From Pseudonocardia sp. (GTDB taxonomy: Bacteria > Actinomycetota > Actinomycetes > Mycobacteriales > Pseudonocardiaceae): a DNA stretch of 54,067 bases. The translations under genes and the position numbers were made by a program. The notes under the pieces are model-generated. The model was not told the origin of the DNA. It saw only the letters and a program-made list of their open reading frames with translations, and ran no database searches. Below are positions 11,065 through 19,259 of this stretch, piece after piece (position 1 is the stretch's first letter; each line of letters starts with the position of its first letter). The stretch lies in contig JAOZVV010000078.1 in assembly GCA_025869365.1 (NCBI GenBank), forward strand, positions 1 to 54,067, written 5' to 3'.

Positions 11065-11086
11065 CGCGTTGTGGAGCCGTGACGCG
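11065..11086. repeat. 22-bp palindromic repeat, copy B
   Basis: A second copy in the same orientation, with CGCGTTGTGG on the left and CCGTGACGCG on the right. It begins 41 bp after the start of copy A and ends 5 bp before the stop codon of the convergent dioxygenase gene. Confidence 0.75.
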
Positions 11087-11090
11087 GTGG

Positions 11091-11909
11091 TCAGCGGGCT
11101 TCCGTGGTGCGGACCGTGAGGACGTGCAGGCGGCGCTCGCCGGTGTAGCCGTCCCGGCCGTGCAGGTAGCGGTAGTTGTCCAGGACGAACAGGTCCCCGG
11201 TGTCGAGCCGGAAGCGCGGGGCGCACTCGGCCGCCGTCGCCAGGACGTCCGCGTAGTCGTCGAGGAACCGCAGGTGGGTGTCCCACTCGGGCTCGCGGGG
11301 GACCGGTGCGGCGTAGTCGCTGGCCCGGACCACCCGCCGTCCGCCTCGGGTGTACTCGGCGAGGCGGCGGACGAGCGGCGTCGCCGGGACGCCGCGGGCG
11401 GGCTGCGCCCAGGAGCCGAAGTAGTCCACGTCCGTGCCGGTCAGGAACGCATGCAGATCCGGGAGGCCGGTGCGCAGGGCGTCGAGCAGGGCATGCCCGT
11501 CGACGAGCACCGAGTCCCCGCCCGCCGGCGCGGGGCCGCTGCAGAGCATCAGCAGGAAGTCCTCGTCCGGGTCCCGGAGCTGCGTGCTCCGCCCGTGCAC
11601 GTCCACCACGACGTTCGCGCCGTCCGAGTGCAGGCCGAGCGGCGGCGCGTCGACGCCGCCCTGGGGCCGGATCCCGAACAGCTCGCGGAGCGACCCGCCG
11701 AGGGTCTCCGCAGCGGCGGTGACCAGGCGTTCCGGATCGCTGCCCTGCCCGCGGACGACCACCGCGCCGTCGCGTTCGAGGATCGCGCGGGCCTCGGCGG
11801 ACCGCTCCGCGGCGAGCGTCACCGGGACCCGGCCGACCTCGCCGAGCAGTTCCTTCCACTCCGGCCGGACCTCGCCGTAGCGGCGTCCGCTGTCGCTCGT
11901 CCGCGCCAT
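11091..11909 (-). CDS. TauD/TfdA-type Fe(II)/2-oxoglutarate-dependent dioxygenase
   Basis: 272 residues from ATG 11909 (MARTSDSGRR), preceded by AAGGGAG. The iron-binding facial triad is visible as H94-x-D96 (GLHSDGAN) and H250 (YRYLHGRDG), and the 2-oxoglutarate Arg is probably in GERRLHV just after. Such enzymes couple succinate formation to hydroxylation, desaturation or isonitrile formation on a small substrate. It lies at the 3' end of an ABC importer operon, but behind its own AT-rich palindrome, so it may have its own promoter. A link to import of its substrate, or to metallophore chemistry, is inference. Confidence 0.85.
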   Translation of the reverse strand: MARTSDSGRRYGEVRPEWKELLGEVGRVPVTLAAERSAEARAILERDGAVVVRGQGSDPERLVTAAAETLGGSLRELFGIRPQGGVDAPPLGLHSDGANVVVDVHGRSTQLRDPDEDFLLMLCSGPAPAGGDSVLVDGHALLDALRTGLPDLHAFLTGTDVDYFGSWAQPARGVPATPLVRRLAEYTRGGRRVVRASDYAAPVPREPEWDTHLRFLDDYADVLATAAECAPRFRLDTGDLFVLDNYRYLHGRDGYTGERRLHVLTVRTTEAR

Positions 11910-11920
11910 GCCCGCTCCCT

Positions 11921-11933
11921 TATTTGCCAAATA
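11921..11933. promoter_or_regulatory. AT-rich 13-bp palindrome upstream of the dioxygenase gene
   Basis: TATTTG and CAAATA arms are separated by a single C, a perfect 6-1-6 inverted repeat. It lies 11 bp upstream of the dioxygenase ATG, between it and the permease stop. In sequence this GC-rich, 12 of 13 palindromic bases that are mostly A/T are unlikely by chance. It could be an operator overlapping a -10 region; the binding factor is unknown. Confidence 0.6.
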
Positions 11934-11947
11934 GTCGCATCTGCACC

Positions 11948-12730
11948 CTATTGGCTGGACCAGCGTCCTTCCAGCTGTCGGCCGAGCAGGGTGACGAGCA
12001 GGGACGTCCCGACGACCGCCACGGCCGGGATCAGCACGAGCTGCGGGGCGACGAACAGGTACTGCCGGCCCTCCGCGAGCATCGCGCCCCACTCGGGGGT
12101 CGGGGGCTGAGCGCCGAGACCGAGGAAGGACAGGCCCGCGATCGAGAGCAGCACGTTCGCGAACCGCAGGCAGGCGTGCGCGACGAGCGGGCGCAGGGCG
12201 TTCGGCACCACGTGCCGCACCGCGATGCGTACCGGTCCGGCCCCGATCGCGACGGCACCCTCCACGTACTCGCGGGAGCGCTCCCGGAGGGTCAGCTGGT
12301 GGGCGAGCCGGGCGAACGGCGCCCATCCGGTGAGCAGGACGGCGATCAGCAGGGAGCCGAGCCCCGGCTCCCGCACCGCGACGACGACCAGCCCGACGAT
12401 GACGGTCGGCACGGCCACCAGGATGTCCACCAGCCGCTGGACGACCGCGGCCGCGGCACCGCCCGCGTAGCCCGAGAGCAGGCCCGCCAGGGTGCCCACG
12501 ACCGCGCAGAGGGCCACCGCGAGCAGGGTGAACCAGACCGAGAGGCGGGTCCCCGCGGCGAGCCGGGCGAGGACGTCGCGGCCGAGGCCGTCCGTGCCGA
12601 GCGGGTGGCTCACCGACGGGCCCTGGAAGCGCTCGCCGAGGTGGGTCGTGATCGCGTCGACCGGGTACAGCGCGGCGAGCAGCAGCACGGCGACGGCCAC
12701 GCCCGCCAGGACGAGCCCGCCGCGCCTCAC
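11948..12730 (-). CDS. ABC transporter permease (DppC/NikC type)
   Basis: 260 residues, GTG start overlapping the previous gene's stop (GTGA). It has about six transmembrane segments. The binding-protein-dependent permease motif is EGAVAIGAGPVRIAVRHVVPNALRPL (EAA loop), which contacts the ATPase. HPLGTDGLGRDVLARL near the N-terminus is the hallmark of the DppC/NikC family (peptides, nickel, metallophores). It pairs with the DppB-type permease encoded just upstream. No ABC ATPase gene accompanies it. Confidence 0.88.
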   Translation of the reverse strand: MRRGGLVLAGVAVAVLLLAALYPVDAITTHLGERFQGPSVSHPLGTDGLGRDVLARLAAGTRLSVWFTLLAVALCAVVGTLAGLLSGYAGGAAAAVVQRLVDILVAVPTVIVGLVVVAVREPGLGSLLIAVLLTGWAPFARLAHQLTLRERSREYVEGAVAIGAGPVRIAVRHVVPNALRPLVAHACLRFANVLLSIAGLSFLGLGAQPPTPEWGAMLAEGRQYLFVAPQLVLIPAVAVVGTSLLVTLLGRQLEGRWSSQ

Positions 12731-13671
12731 CGCAGCGCCCGGGACAGCGCGACGGGATCCATCGTCAGCTGGGCGAGCTCGGCGGCGGCACTGGCCAGGA
12801 CGGCGATCACGACGATCGCGAGGAGCCCCGCCTGGATCATCGGCAGGTCCTGGCCGAGCACCGCGTCGTAGAGGAGCCGGCCGACGCCCGGGATCCCGAA
12901 CACCACCTCCACGACCACCGCGCCCCCGATCAGGCCCGCGAAGAACAGCCCGGACAGCGCCGTGACGCCGGTCAGCGCGAGCCGGGCGGCGTGCTTCCAG
13001 AGGACCCGCCTCTCGGTGAGGCCCTTGGCCCGCGCGACGGGGATGTGCGGGAGGCCGAGCGCGTCGAGCGTTTCCGCGCGGGTCAGCTGGGCCGCGAGCG
13101 CCGTCGGGAACGCGGCGAGGGTGAGCACCGGCAGGACGGCCTGCGGGAGGGTGCCCCAGCCCGTCGCCGGGAGGAGCGGGACCGCGATCGCGAGCACCAG
13201 GACCAGCACGGGCGCGAGGATGAACTCCGGGACGGCGACACCGAGCACGGAGAGCCCGGTGACCACCCGGTCCAGCGCGCCCCGCGGCCGCCGTGCCGCC
13301 CACACCCCGGACGGGATGCCGACGACCGCGGCGATCAGCAGGGCCAGGACCGCGAGCACCGCCGAGACCTCCAGCGCCGCGCCGAGCTGGGGTGCGACGG
13401 CCGTCCGGGTGGCGAAGGACAGCCCGAGGTCACCGGTCAGCGCACGGCCCAGCCAGCGGAGGAACTGCTCGATCCACGAGCGGTCCAGGCCGAGCTCCGC
13501 GGTGAGGCGCGCGGCCACCGCCGGGTCCGGTTCCGCCTCGGCGACCCGGCTGCGCAGCACCGCACGCACGGTGTCGATCCCGGCCAGCCGCGGCAGCAGG
13601 AACACGAGCAGGGCCGCCGCCAGCACCACGAACGGCAGCGGCAGCAGCCGGCGGAGCAGGGCCGTCGTCAC
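12727..13671 (-). CDS. ABC transporter permease (DppB/NikB type)
   Basis: 314 residues, about six transmembrane helices. The N-terminal helix (LLPLPFVVLAAALLVFLLPRLAG) and the periplasmic segment AELGLDRSWIEQFLRWLGRALTGDLGLSF are typical of DppB/NikB. The EAA loop is ETLDALGLPHIPVARAKGLTERRVLWKHAARLAL. It overlaps both the binding-protein gene (ATGA) and the second permease gene (GTGA), so the three are one translational unit. Confidence 0.9.
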   Translation of the reverse strand: MTTALLRRLLPLPFVVLAAALLVFLLPRLAGIDTVRAVLRSRVAEAEPDPAVAARLTAELGLDRSWIEQFLRWLGRALTGDLGLSFATRTAVAPQLGAALEVSAVLAVLALLIAAVVGIPSGVWAARRPRGALDRVVTGLSVLGVAVPEFILAPVLVLVLAIAVPLLPATGWGTLPQAVLPVLTLAAFPTALAAQLTRAETLDALGLPHIPVARAKGLTERRVLWKHAARLALTGVTALSGLFFAGLIGGAVVVEVVFGIPGVGRLLYDAVLGQDLPMIQAGLLAIVVIAVLASAAAELAQLTMDPVALSRALR

Positions 13672-15221
13672 TCGCCGAGCACGGCGAGCCCGGGCGTCAC
13701 CAGATCCTTGGCCAGCGGGTCCACCGTGTAGCCGGAGACGTTGCGGGCCACACCGTTCTCCTGCGAGTGCACCAGCGGGACCCCGACGACGTCCGCCGTG
13801 AGCATCGCCGAGGCCCTGCGGAACACCTCCTGCCGGGTGGCCGGGTCCGCGGTCGTCCCGAGCGGGGCGAGGAGCGCGTCGAACGCGGGGGAGCAGTAGC
13901 GGTTGATGTTGTACGAGCCCGCGCAGGAGTAGTCGCTGACGAGCGTCGAGCCGGCGTCCGGGACGTCGGTGAGGTAGTTCCGGGACAGCAGGAACAGGTC
14001 GTAGCGCCCGTCGAGCAGGTCCGGCTCCTGCGTGGCGTACTCACCGATCTGGATCTGCGCGTCGATCCCGACGTCCCGCAGCATGCCCTGCACCGCGGTG
14101 GCGAGCGTGGGCAGCTCGGGCCGGTTCGGGTAGGTCTGCAGGCGCACGGTGACCGGGTCGTCCGGGCCGTGCCCGGCCTGCGCGAGCAGCGCCTTCGCAC
14201 CCTCGACGTCCGGTGCGGGCGGCGGGTCCTGGCTGCCCCACCCGACCGCCGGGCCGAACAGCTCGGCCGCCGGCAGGGCCGCCCCGGCGAGGGCCTGCTC
14301 GGCCAGTGCGGTGCGGTCCAGCGCCTTCTCGACGGCCTGTCGCACCCGGACGTCCGCGAACGGCTCGGCGGCCTGGTTCATCATCAGCGTCACCGTGCGC
14401 GGGGCGGCGACCGCCGAGTTCGTGTAGCCGCCGCCCTCGGTGAACTCCAGCAGCGAGGACTCGGGCAGCCCCTGGGCGATGTCGACGTCCCCGGCCCGCA
14501 GGGCGAGCGCGCGGGCAGCGGGATCGGGCACGAAGGTCGCCGTCACCGTCTTCAGCGATCCCTTCGTTCCCCAGTAGGCGTCGTTGCGCTCGAGGACGGC
14601 CTGCTGCATGCCGTCGGCCGCCGTGAGCCGCATCGGGCCGGTCCCGGTGCCGAGGACCGTCGGCGGGGCGTCGGCGCGGTACGCGGACGGGGCGAGGATC
14701 GCGGTGTTCACGCTGCTCAGCCTCAGCGGCAGGATCGGGTCCGGTCTCGTGGTCGTGACCCGCACGGCGGCGGGACCGTCCGCGACCGCCCGCAGCCCGA
14801 TGCCCTTCACCGCCCGCGGCGGCGCGGCCACACCACTCACCCAGGTCAGGGCATTGACGACCGCGGCGGGATCGAGCGCCGTGCCGTCCTGGAACGTGAC
14901 GCCCGGCCGCAGGTCGAACCGCCACGTCGTCGGGTCGACCTGGGCCCAGGAGGTGGCCAGCCCGGGCTGCGGCCGCCCGTCGGAACCGGAGTTCACCAGC
15001 GTCTCGGTGGCGCCGAACTGGTGCAGGACGAACGCGTCGTCGGTGTCCATCGCGTAGCCGGAGCGCGGGGAGAACTGCAGCGCGACGCGCAGCTCCCCGT
15101 CCGGCCGGACCGGGCCGGTCGCCGCGCCGGTCGCTCCGCCGCACGCGGTGGCGAGCGCCAGCACGGCGGCGAGGCAGGTACCGGTGAGGGTCGTGCGGGA
15201 GCGACGACGGGCGGGAGGCAT
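13668..15221 (-). CDS. ABC transporter substrate-binding lipoprotein (family 5)
   Basis: 517 residues from ATG 15221. A lipoprotein signal peptide (MPPARRRSRT, hydrophobic core, then ATAC with Cys27 as lipidation site) anchors it outside the membrane. The mature protein is a family 5 (peptide/nickel/opine) binding protein: PQPGLATSWAQVDPTTWRFDLRPGVTFQDGTALDPAAVV is the family signature. The ligand cannot be read from sequence. It is the first gene of the operon with two permeases, and is divergent from an MFS gene across 212 bp. Confidence 0.9.
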   Translation of the reverse strand: MPPARRRSRTTLTGTCLAAVLALATACGGATGAATGPVRPDGELRVALQFSPRSGYAMDTDDAFVLHQFGATETLVNSGSDGRPQPGLATSWAQVDPTTWRFDLRPGVTFQDGTALDPAAVVNALTWVSGVAAPPRAVKGIGLRAVADGPAAVRVTTTRPDPILPLRLSSVNTAILAPSAYRADAPPTVLGTGTGPMRLTAADGMQQAVLERNDAYWGTKGSLKTVTATFVPDPAARALALRAGDVDIAQGLPESSLLEFTEGGGYTNSAVAAPRTVTLMMNQAAEPFADVRVRQAVEKALDRTALAEQALAGAALPAAELFGPAVGWGSQDPPPAPDVEGAKALLAQAGHGPDDPVTVRLQTYPNRPELPTLATAVQGMLRDVGIDAQIQIGEYATQEPDLLDGRYDLFLLSRNYLTDVPDAGSTLVSDYSCAGSYNINRYCSPAFDALLAPLGTTADPATRQEVFRRASAMLTADVVGVPLVHSQENGVARNVSGYTVDPLAKDLVTPGLAVLGE

Positions 15222-15417
15222 CGGGCGACCTTCCTCGGGGTCCGGGCGGACGGCGGGGACGGCGACCGGAGTCCCGGTGACCGTGCGACCCGGAGCATTC
15301 CCGGGCCGTGGCGGATCATCTGTTCGTCCGCTCATCCTGTCAATCCTGTGCGCGGACCTGCATGAGTTCGGTCGCGAAGCCCGCTCGGGCCACTCTGTCA
15401 CGATGAAGCTGCAGCTG

Positions 15418-15427
15418 CTAGAACTAG
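15418..15427. promoter_or_regulatory. short palindrome at the MFS ribosome-binding region
   Basis: CTAGAACTAG, an inverted repeat of CTAG around AA, lies inside a longer imperfect one (TGCTAG...CTAGGCA). It ends six bases before the MFS start codon and covers its weak ribosome-binding site (AGG). CTAG is rare in high-GC genomes, so two copies here may mark an operator or a leader hairpin. Confidence 0.35.
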
Positions 15428-15433
15428 GCAACT

Positions 15434-16687
15434 ATGGCCAGCAGCGACTCCCGCACCGGTCTGCGCCGGTGGCGCCTGCTGGCGGACCTCGATCGGCTCC
15501 CGCCCGTCATGCGGCTGCTCGTGGGTACCCAGCTGGCGTTCAACGTCGGCTTCTACATGGTCCTGCCCTATCTTGCGACGCATCTCACGGACGACCTCGC
15601 GCTGGCCGGCGGCGTCGTCGGGCTCGTCCTCGGGCTACGCACGTTCTGCCAGCAGGGCCTGTTCGTCGTGGGAGGGGCCCTGGCCGACCGGTTCGGGGCC
15701 AAACCGGTGGTCCTCGTCGGCTGCGCGCTGCGCGTGCTGGGGTTCCTCCTGCTCGGCGTCGCGGGCGGCCTCGTCGGGGTCCTGGCCGGGGCGCTGCTCA
15801 CCGGGTTCGCCGCAGCGCTGTTCTCGCCCGCCGTCGAGTCCGCGCTGGCACGCGAGGCGGGGGAGCAGCAGGCGGCGGGCGGACTCGCGCGGGCGGACGT
15901 GTTCGCGCTGTTCGCCGTCAGCGGGCAGGTGGGATCCGTCCTCGGGCCACTCGTCGGGACCGCGCTCCTGCTCGTCGACTTCCGGCTGGCGTGCATGGTG
16001 GCCGCGGCCGCATTCGTGCTGATCGGGCTGGCGCACCTGCGATGGCTGCCGCGCCGGGAGGCCGCGCACGCCGGGGAACGGATGCTCGCGGGCTGGGCGG
16101 AGGTGCTGGCGAACCGTCGGTTCCTGGCCTTCGCGGCCGGCTACTCGGGCTATCTGCTCTGCTACAACCAGCTCTACCTCGCGCTGCCCGCCGAGCTGCG
16201 GCGGGTGACGGGGGGCCAGGCCGCGCTGGGGTGGCTGTTCGTGCTGGCCTCCGTACTGGTGATCGTCGGTCAGCTGCCCGCGACGCGCTGGGCGCGCGGC
16301 CTGGGCGGGACCCGCGCGATCGTGCTCGGCTTCGGGCTGATGGCGGCGTCGTTCGCGCTGGTGGCGCTGTCGATCGCGCTGCCGGTGGCGCCGTCGGTGT
16401 GGCCCGTCGCGGTGTTCGTCGTGGTGCTGACGGCCGGGCAGATGCTGGCGGTACCGATCGCGCAGGATCTCGTGCCGAAGCTGGCGGGCGAGCGGCGGCT
16501 CGGGGCCTACTTCGGGGTGCTGTCCTCGGCGGGCGGGATCGCGGTGCTGCTCGGCAGCACGCTCGTCGGCGCCCTCCTGGACCCGGCGGTGGCCCCGCCG
16601 CTCGTCCCGTGGCTGGTCCTGACCGCGGTCCCGCTGGTCAGCGCGGCGACGATCGCCGCCCTGAGCCGCCGGGGCACCCTGACCTGA
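15434..16687 (+). CDS. MFS transporter
   Basis: 417 residues with about 12 transmembrane helices. The loop 2-3 motif of the major facilitator superfamily is visible as GGALADRFGAKPVV (residues ~77-90). It is most like the multidrug/metabolite exporters of the DHA1 group. It is divergent from the ABC importer operon. An exporter facing a NikABC-like importer recalls metallophore loci, where one carrier exports the free ligand and the ABC system imports the metal complex, but no metallophore synthase is present here. It ends 3 bp before the palindromic repeats. Confidence 0.85.
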   Translation: MASSDSRTGLRRWRLLADLDRLPPVMRLLVGTQLAFNVGFYMVLPYLATHLTDDLALAGGVVGLVLGLRTFCQQGLFVVGGALADRFGAKPVVLVGCALRVLGFLLLGVAGGLVGVLAGALLTGFAAALFSPAVESALAREAGEQQAAGGLARADVFALFAVSGQVGSVLGPLVGTALLLVDFRLACMVAAAAFVLIGLAHLRWLPRREAAHAGERMLAGWAEVLANRRFLAFAAGYSGYLLCYNQLYLALPAELRRVTGGQAALGWLFVLASVLVIVGQLPATRWARGLGGTRAIVLGFGLMAASFALVALSIALPVAPSVWPVAVFVVVLTAGQMLAVPIAQDLVPKLAGERRLGAYFGVLSSAGGIAVLLGSTLVGALLDPAVAPPLVPWLVLTAVPLVSAATIAALSRRGTLT

Positions 16688-16689
16688 CC

Positions 16690-16703
16690 CGCGTCATGGA
16701 GCC
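16690..16703. repeat. partial palindromic repeat (left half)
   Basis: CGCGTCATGGAGCC, the left half of the 22-bp repeat, begins 3 bp after the MFS stop. The right half has decayed (TCAACGCTC). Confidence 0.6.
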
Positions 16704-16728
16704 TCAACGCTCTTCTTCACGCCGTCAG

Positions 16729-16754
16729 AGCGCGTCATGGAGCCATGACGCGCT
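16729..16754. repeat. perfect palindromic repeat, likely bidirectional terminator
   Basis: Twelve-base arms beginning AGCGCGTCATGG flank the two bases AG and are perfectly complementary. TTTCTT follows on the plus strand. It lies between the convergent MFS and hspR genes, so it could stop transcription in both directions. It is the best-conserved copy of the family. Confidence 0.75.
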
Positions 16755-16771
16755 TTCTTGGGCCGTGAGAG

Positions 16772-16793
16772 CGCGTTGTGGCTCCACGACGCG
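16772..16793. repeat. palindromic repeat, inverted copy
   Basis: CGCGTTGTGG and CCACGACGCG flank CT, with one G-T mismatch in the stem. It ends 2 bp before the hspR stop codon. Together with the previous two it forms a triplet within about 105 bp. Confidence 0.7.
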
Positions 16794-16795
16794 GG

Positions 16796-17248
16796 TTACT
16801 GGCCGGGCTTCTTCGGGTGCCAGACGACGATCTGGCTGCGGCGGTCCACCGGGACGAGGTCCCGGCGGTAGGACTGGTGGACCATCGCCGCGGCCTGCTC
16901 GGCGGCGGCGTGGGCGGCCTGGACCTCGTCCGCCATCTCGGCGATCCGGGCCTTCAGGTCGTCCACCAGCTGTTCGAGCTCGATGATCCGTTTGATCCCC
17001 GCGAGGTTGACGCCCTCCTCCTGGGAGAGCCGCTGCACCTCGCGGAGCAGGGCGATGTCCCGCGCCGAGTAGCGCCGCCCACCGCCCGCGGACCGGCCGG
17101 GGCTCACGAGCCCCAGCCGGTCGTAGCTGCGCAGGGTCTGCGCGTGCAGCCCGGACAGCTCGGCGGCGATGGAGATGACGAAGACGGGACTGTCCTGTCC
17201 TGCCCCGGGGGGCAGCGGCGATCCCTGACCGTCAGTCGGTGTCGACAT
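16796..17248 (-). CDS. hspR: heat-shock repressor HspR (MerR family)
   Basis: 150 residues. The MerR-type winged helix (FVISIAAELSGLHAQTLRSYDRLGLVSPGRSAGGGRRYSARDIALLREVQ, residues ~22-70) is followed by a coiled-coil and a C-terminal tail. HspR binds HAIR boxes with DnaK as corepressor and releases them when DnaK is occupied by unfolded protein. It is the last gene of the dnaK operon, so it represses itself. Good HAIR boxes lie upstream of dnaK and between clpB and the AAA+ operon in this window. Confidence 0.95.
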   Translation of the reverse strand: MSTPTDGQGSPLPPGAGQDSPVFVISIAAELSGLHAQTLRSYDRLGLVSPGRSAGGGRRYSARDIALLREVQRLSQEEGVNLAGIKRIIELEQLVDDLKARIAEMADEVQAAHAAAEQAAAMVHQSYRRDLVPVDRRSQIVVWHPKKPGQ

Positions 17249-17275
17249 CCCTCATCACTCCGTTGATGCCCACTG

Positions 17276-18463
17276 TTACCGCCCACCGCCGAGCAGGTCC
17301 GCCCGGGGGTCGTACGACTTCGTCGCCTCGACGTAGCGCTCGAGCGCCTCCGCCGCGGCGTCGTCCAGCTTCTGCGGGACGGCGACCTCGACGGTGACCA
17401 GCAGGTCTCCCTTGCGCCCGTCCTTGCGCTCGACGCCCCGGCCGCGCACCCGCAGCGTCCGGCCGCTGGAGGTCCCCGCGGGGATCTTCAGCGAGACGGT
17501 CGAGTCGAGCGTCGGCACCGTCAACGTGGTGCCCAGGACGAGCTCCGGGTAGGTCACCGGCACCTTGAGGGTGAGGTCGTCCGAGTTCTTGGCCGACCGC
17601 CCGAAGATCCGGTGCGGCGAGACGTGGACCTTCACGTACAGGTCCCCGGCCGGGGCGCCGCCCCGGCCCGGTTCGCCCTGCCCGGCCAGCCGGATGCGCT
17701 GGCCGTCGTTCACACCCGCCGGGACGCGCACGGTGAGCGTGCGGGTCCGCGTGCTGACGCCGTCCCCACCGCATTCGGGGCACGGGTCGTCCACGATCCG
17801 GCCGCTGCCGCGGCAGTCCCGGCAGGGCTCGGAGAACGCGAACGCGCCCTGGCTGCGGCTCACCACGCCCTGGCCGTTGCAGGTGGGGCAGGTGCGGACC
17901 GACGTGCCCGGTCGCGCCCCGGAGCCGCCACAGGTGTCGCAGCGTCCCGGGGACGACAGCCGGATGGGCATGGTGGCGCCCCGCACCGCGTCCTCGAAGG
18001 AGATCCGCAGCTCGCTCTCCACGTCCGCACCGCGCTGGGGGCGGCTCGCCGTGGAGTAGCCCTGGGCCCCGCCTCGGCCGGCGTTGCCGAAGAGACCGCC
18101 GAAGATGTCCCCCAGGCCTCCGCCGGCGCCACCGGCACCGGCACGGCCGAAGATGTCCCCGACGTCGAAGCCCTGCGTGCCGCCGCCGGGGAAGCCCCCG
18201 CCGAAACCGCCGCCGGCTCCGCCGCCCGCGAAGAGCGCGCGTGTCTCGTCGTACTCCTTGCGCTTGACGGGATCGGACAGGATGCCATAGGCCTCGGACA
18301 CGGTCTTGAACCGCGTCTCGGCCTTGGTGTCCCCGGGGTTGGCGTCGGGGTGCAGCTCACGGGCGAGCTTGCGATACGCCTTCTTGATCTCGTCCGCGGA
18401 CGCCGTGGAGGCGACGCCCAGCTCGCGGTAGAAGTCCTTCTCGATCCAGTCGCGCTGGGTCAT
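17276..18463 (-). CDS. dnaJ: chaperone DnaJ (Hsp40)
   Basis: 395 residues. It stimulates DnaK ATPase activity and delivers substrates. J domain (1-75) with the HPD motif in LHPDANPG; Gly/Phe-rich linker (~80-150); zinc-binding region with four CxxCxGxG motifs (CDTCGGSG, CPTCNGQG, CRDCRGSG, CPECGGDG); then the C-terminal substrate-binding domains. It lies between grpE (28-bp gap) and hspR in the usual actinobacterial order, identifying it as DnaJ1. Confidence 0.95.
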   Translation of the reverse strand: MTQRDWIEKDFYRELGVASTASADEIKKAYRKLARELHPDANPGDTKAETRFKTVSEAYGILSDPVKRKEYDETRALFAGGGAGGGFGGGFPGGGTQGFDVGDIFGRAGAGGAGGGLGDIFGGLFGNAGRGGAQGYSTASRPQRGADVESELRISFEDAVRGATMPIRLSSPGRCDTCGGSGARPGTSVRTCPTCNGQGVVSRSQGAFAFSEPCRDCRGSGRIVDDPCPECGGDGVSTRTRTLTVRVPAGVNDGQRIRLAGQGEPGRGGAPAGDLYVKVHVSPHRIFGRSAKNSDDLTLKVPVTYPELVLGTTLTVPTLDSTVSLKIPAGTSSGRTLRVRGRGVERKDGRKGDLLVTVEVAVPQKLDDAAAEALERYVEATKSYDPRADLLGGGR

Positions 18464-18491
18464 CCCGCCTCCTTTCCGTTTCGCCGGCCGC

Positions 18492-19259
18492 TCAGGCCGG
18501 GTTCGTGGGTTCGTCGGGGTCGACGGCCGGCCCCGTCTCGTCCGCGGGGGCCGGCGGGACCGGCGCCTCGGCCAGGAACTCGGACTCCGGCTTGTCCACG
18601 ACGGTCACCATCGCGGGCCGCAGCACCCGGTCCTTCATCCGGTAACCGCGCCGCAGCACCGCCGAGAGCACCGTGACGGTGGGTCCGGCGGAGTCCGCGG
18701 GCTCGTGCTGGACGGCCTCGTGCAGCGAGGGGTCGAACAGCTCGCCCTCGGCGCCGAACTTGTCCAGGCCGAGCTTGTCCACGACGCCGACGATCTTGTC
18801 CGCCACCGCCTTGAACGGCCCGTTGAGGTCCCCGTGCTGCTCCGCGCGATCGAGGTCGTCGAGCACGGTCAGGAGATCCGCGACGAAGGACGCCCGCGCC
18901 CCGTGGAGCACGGCCTCCCGGTCCCGGTCCACCCGGCGCCGGTAGTTCGCGTACTCCGCGGAGACCCGCTGCAGGTCTCCCGTCCGCTCCTCGAGCTGCT
19001 TCTCCAGATCCGCGATCCGCGGATCGTCGGTCGGCAGGTCCTCCGGCTCGGGTCCGGGGGGAGTGCCGGGAGCGGCCCCGGGGGCGGCGGCACCCTGCTG
19101 GGTGCCGCCCCCCGCCGTGCCACCTCCGGCGTGGGTGCCCTGCGGAGGCCGGACCTCACCCGTCTGCGGGTCGATCCGCCGCCGGTCGCGCACGACGACC
19201 GGCTCCTCCTGCTCCCCCTCCGGGCCCGGCCTGCGGTCGGATCCGTACGGGGTGCTCAC
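18492..19259 (-). CDS. grpE: nucleotide exchange factor GrpE
   Basis: 255 residues, GTG start overlapping the dnaK stop (GTGA). An unusually long, disordered Pro/Gly/Gln-rich N-terminus (~1-85) precedes the long helix ([31 protein letters not shown]) and the conserved beta domain ([47 protein letters not shown]). GrpE speeds ADP release from DnaK and acts as a temperature sensor in some species. Length is at the high end for the family because of the tail. Confidence 0.95.
   Translation of the reverse strand: MSTPYGSDRRPGPEGEQEEPVVVRDRRRIDPQTGEVRPPQGTHAGGGTAGGGTQQGAAAPGAAPGTPPGPEPEDLPTDDPRIADLEKQLEERTGDLQRVSAEYANYRRRVDRDREAVLHGARASFVADLLTVLDDLDRAEQHGDLNGPFKAVADKIVGVVDKLGLDKFGAEGELFDPSLHEAVQHEPADSAGPTVTVLSAVLRRGYRMKDRVLRPAMVTVVDKPESEFLAEAPVPPAPADETGPAVDPDEPTNPA

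Noticed and set aside
16795..16808. TTACTGGCCGGGCT, resembling the fadE5/etfD operator
   Set aside because: It overlaps the hspR stop codon and coding sequence, and the right half site (GTAA) is missing. Probably chance.
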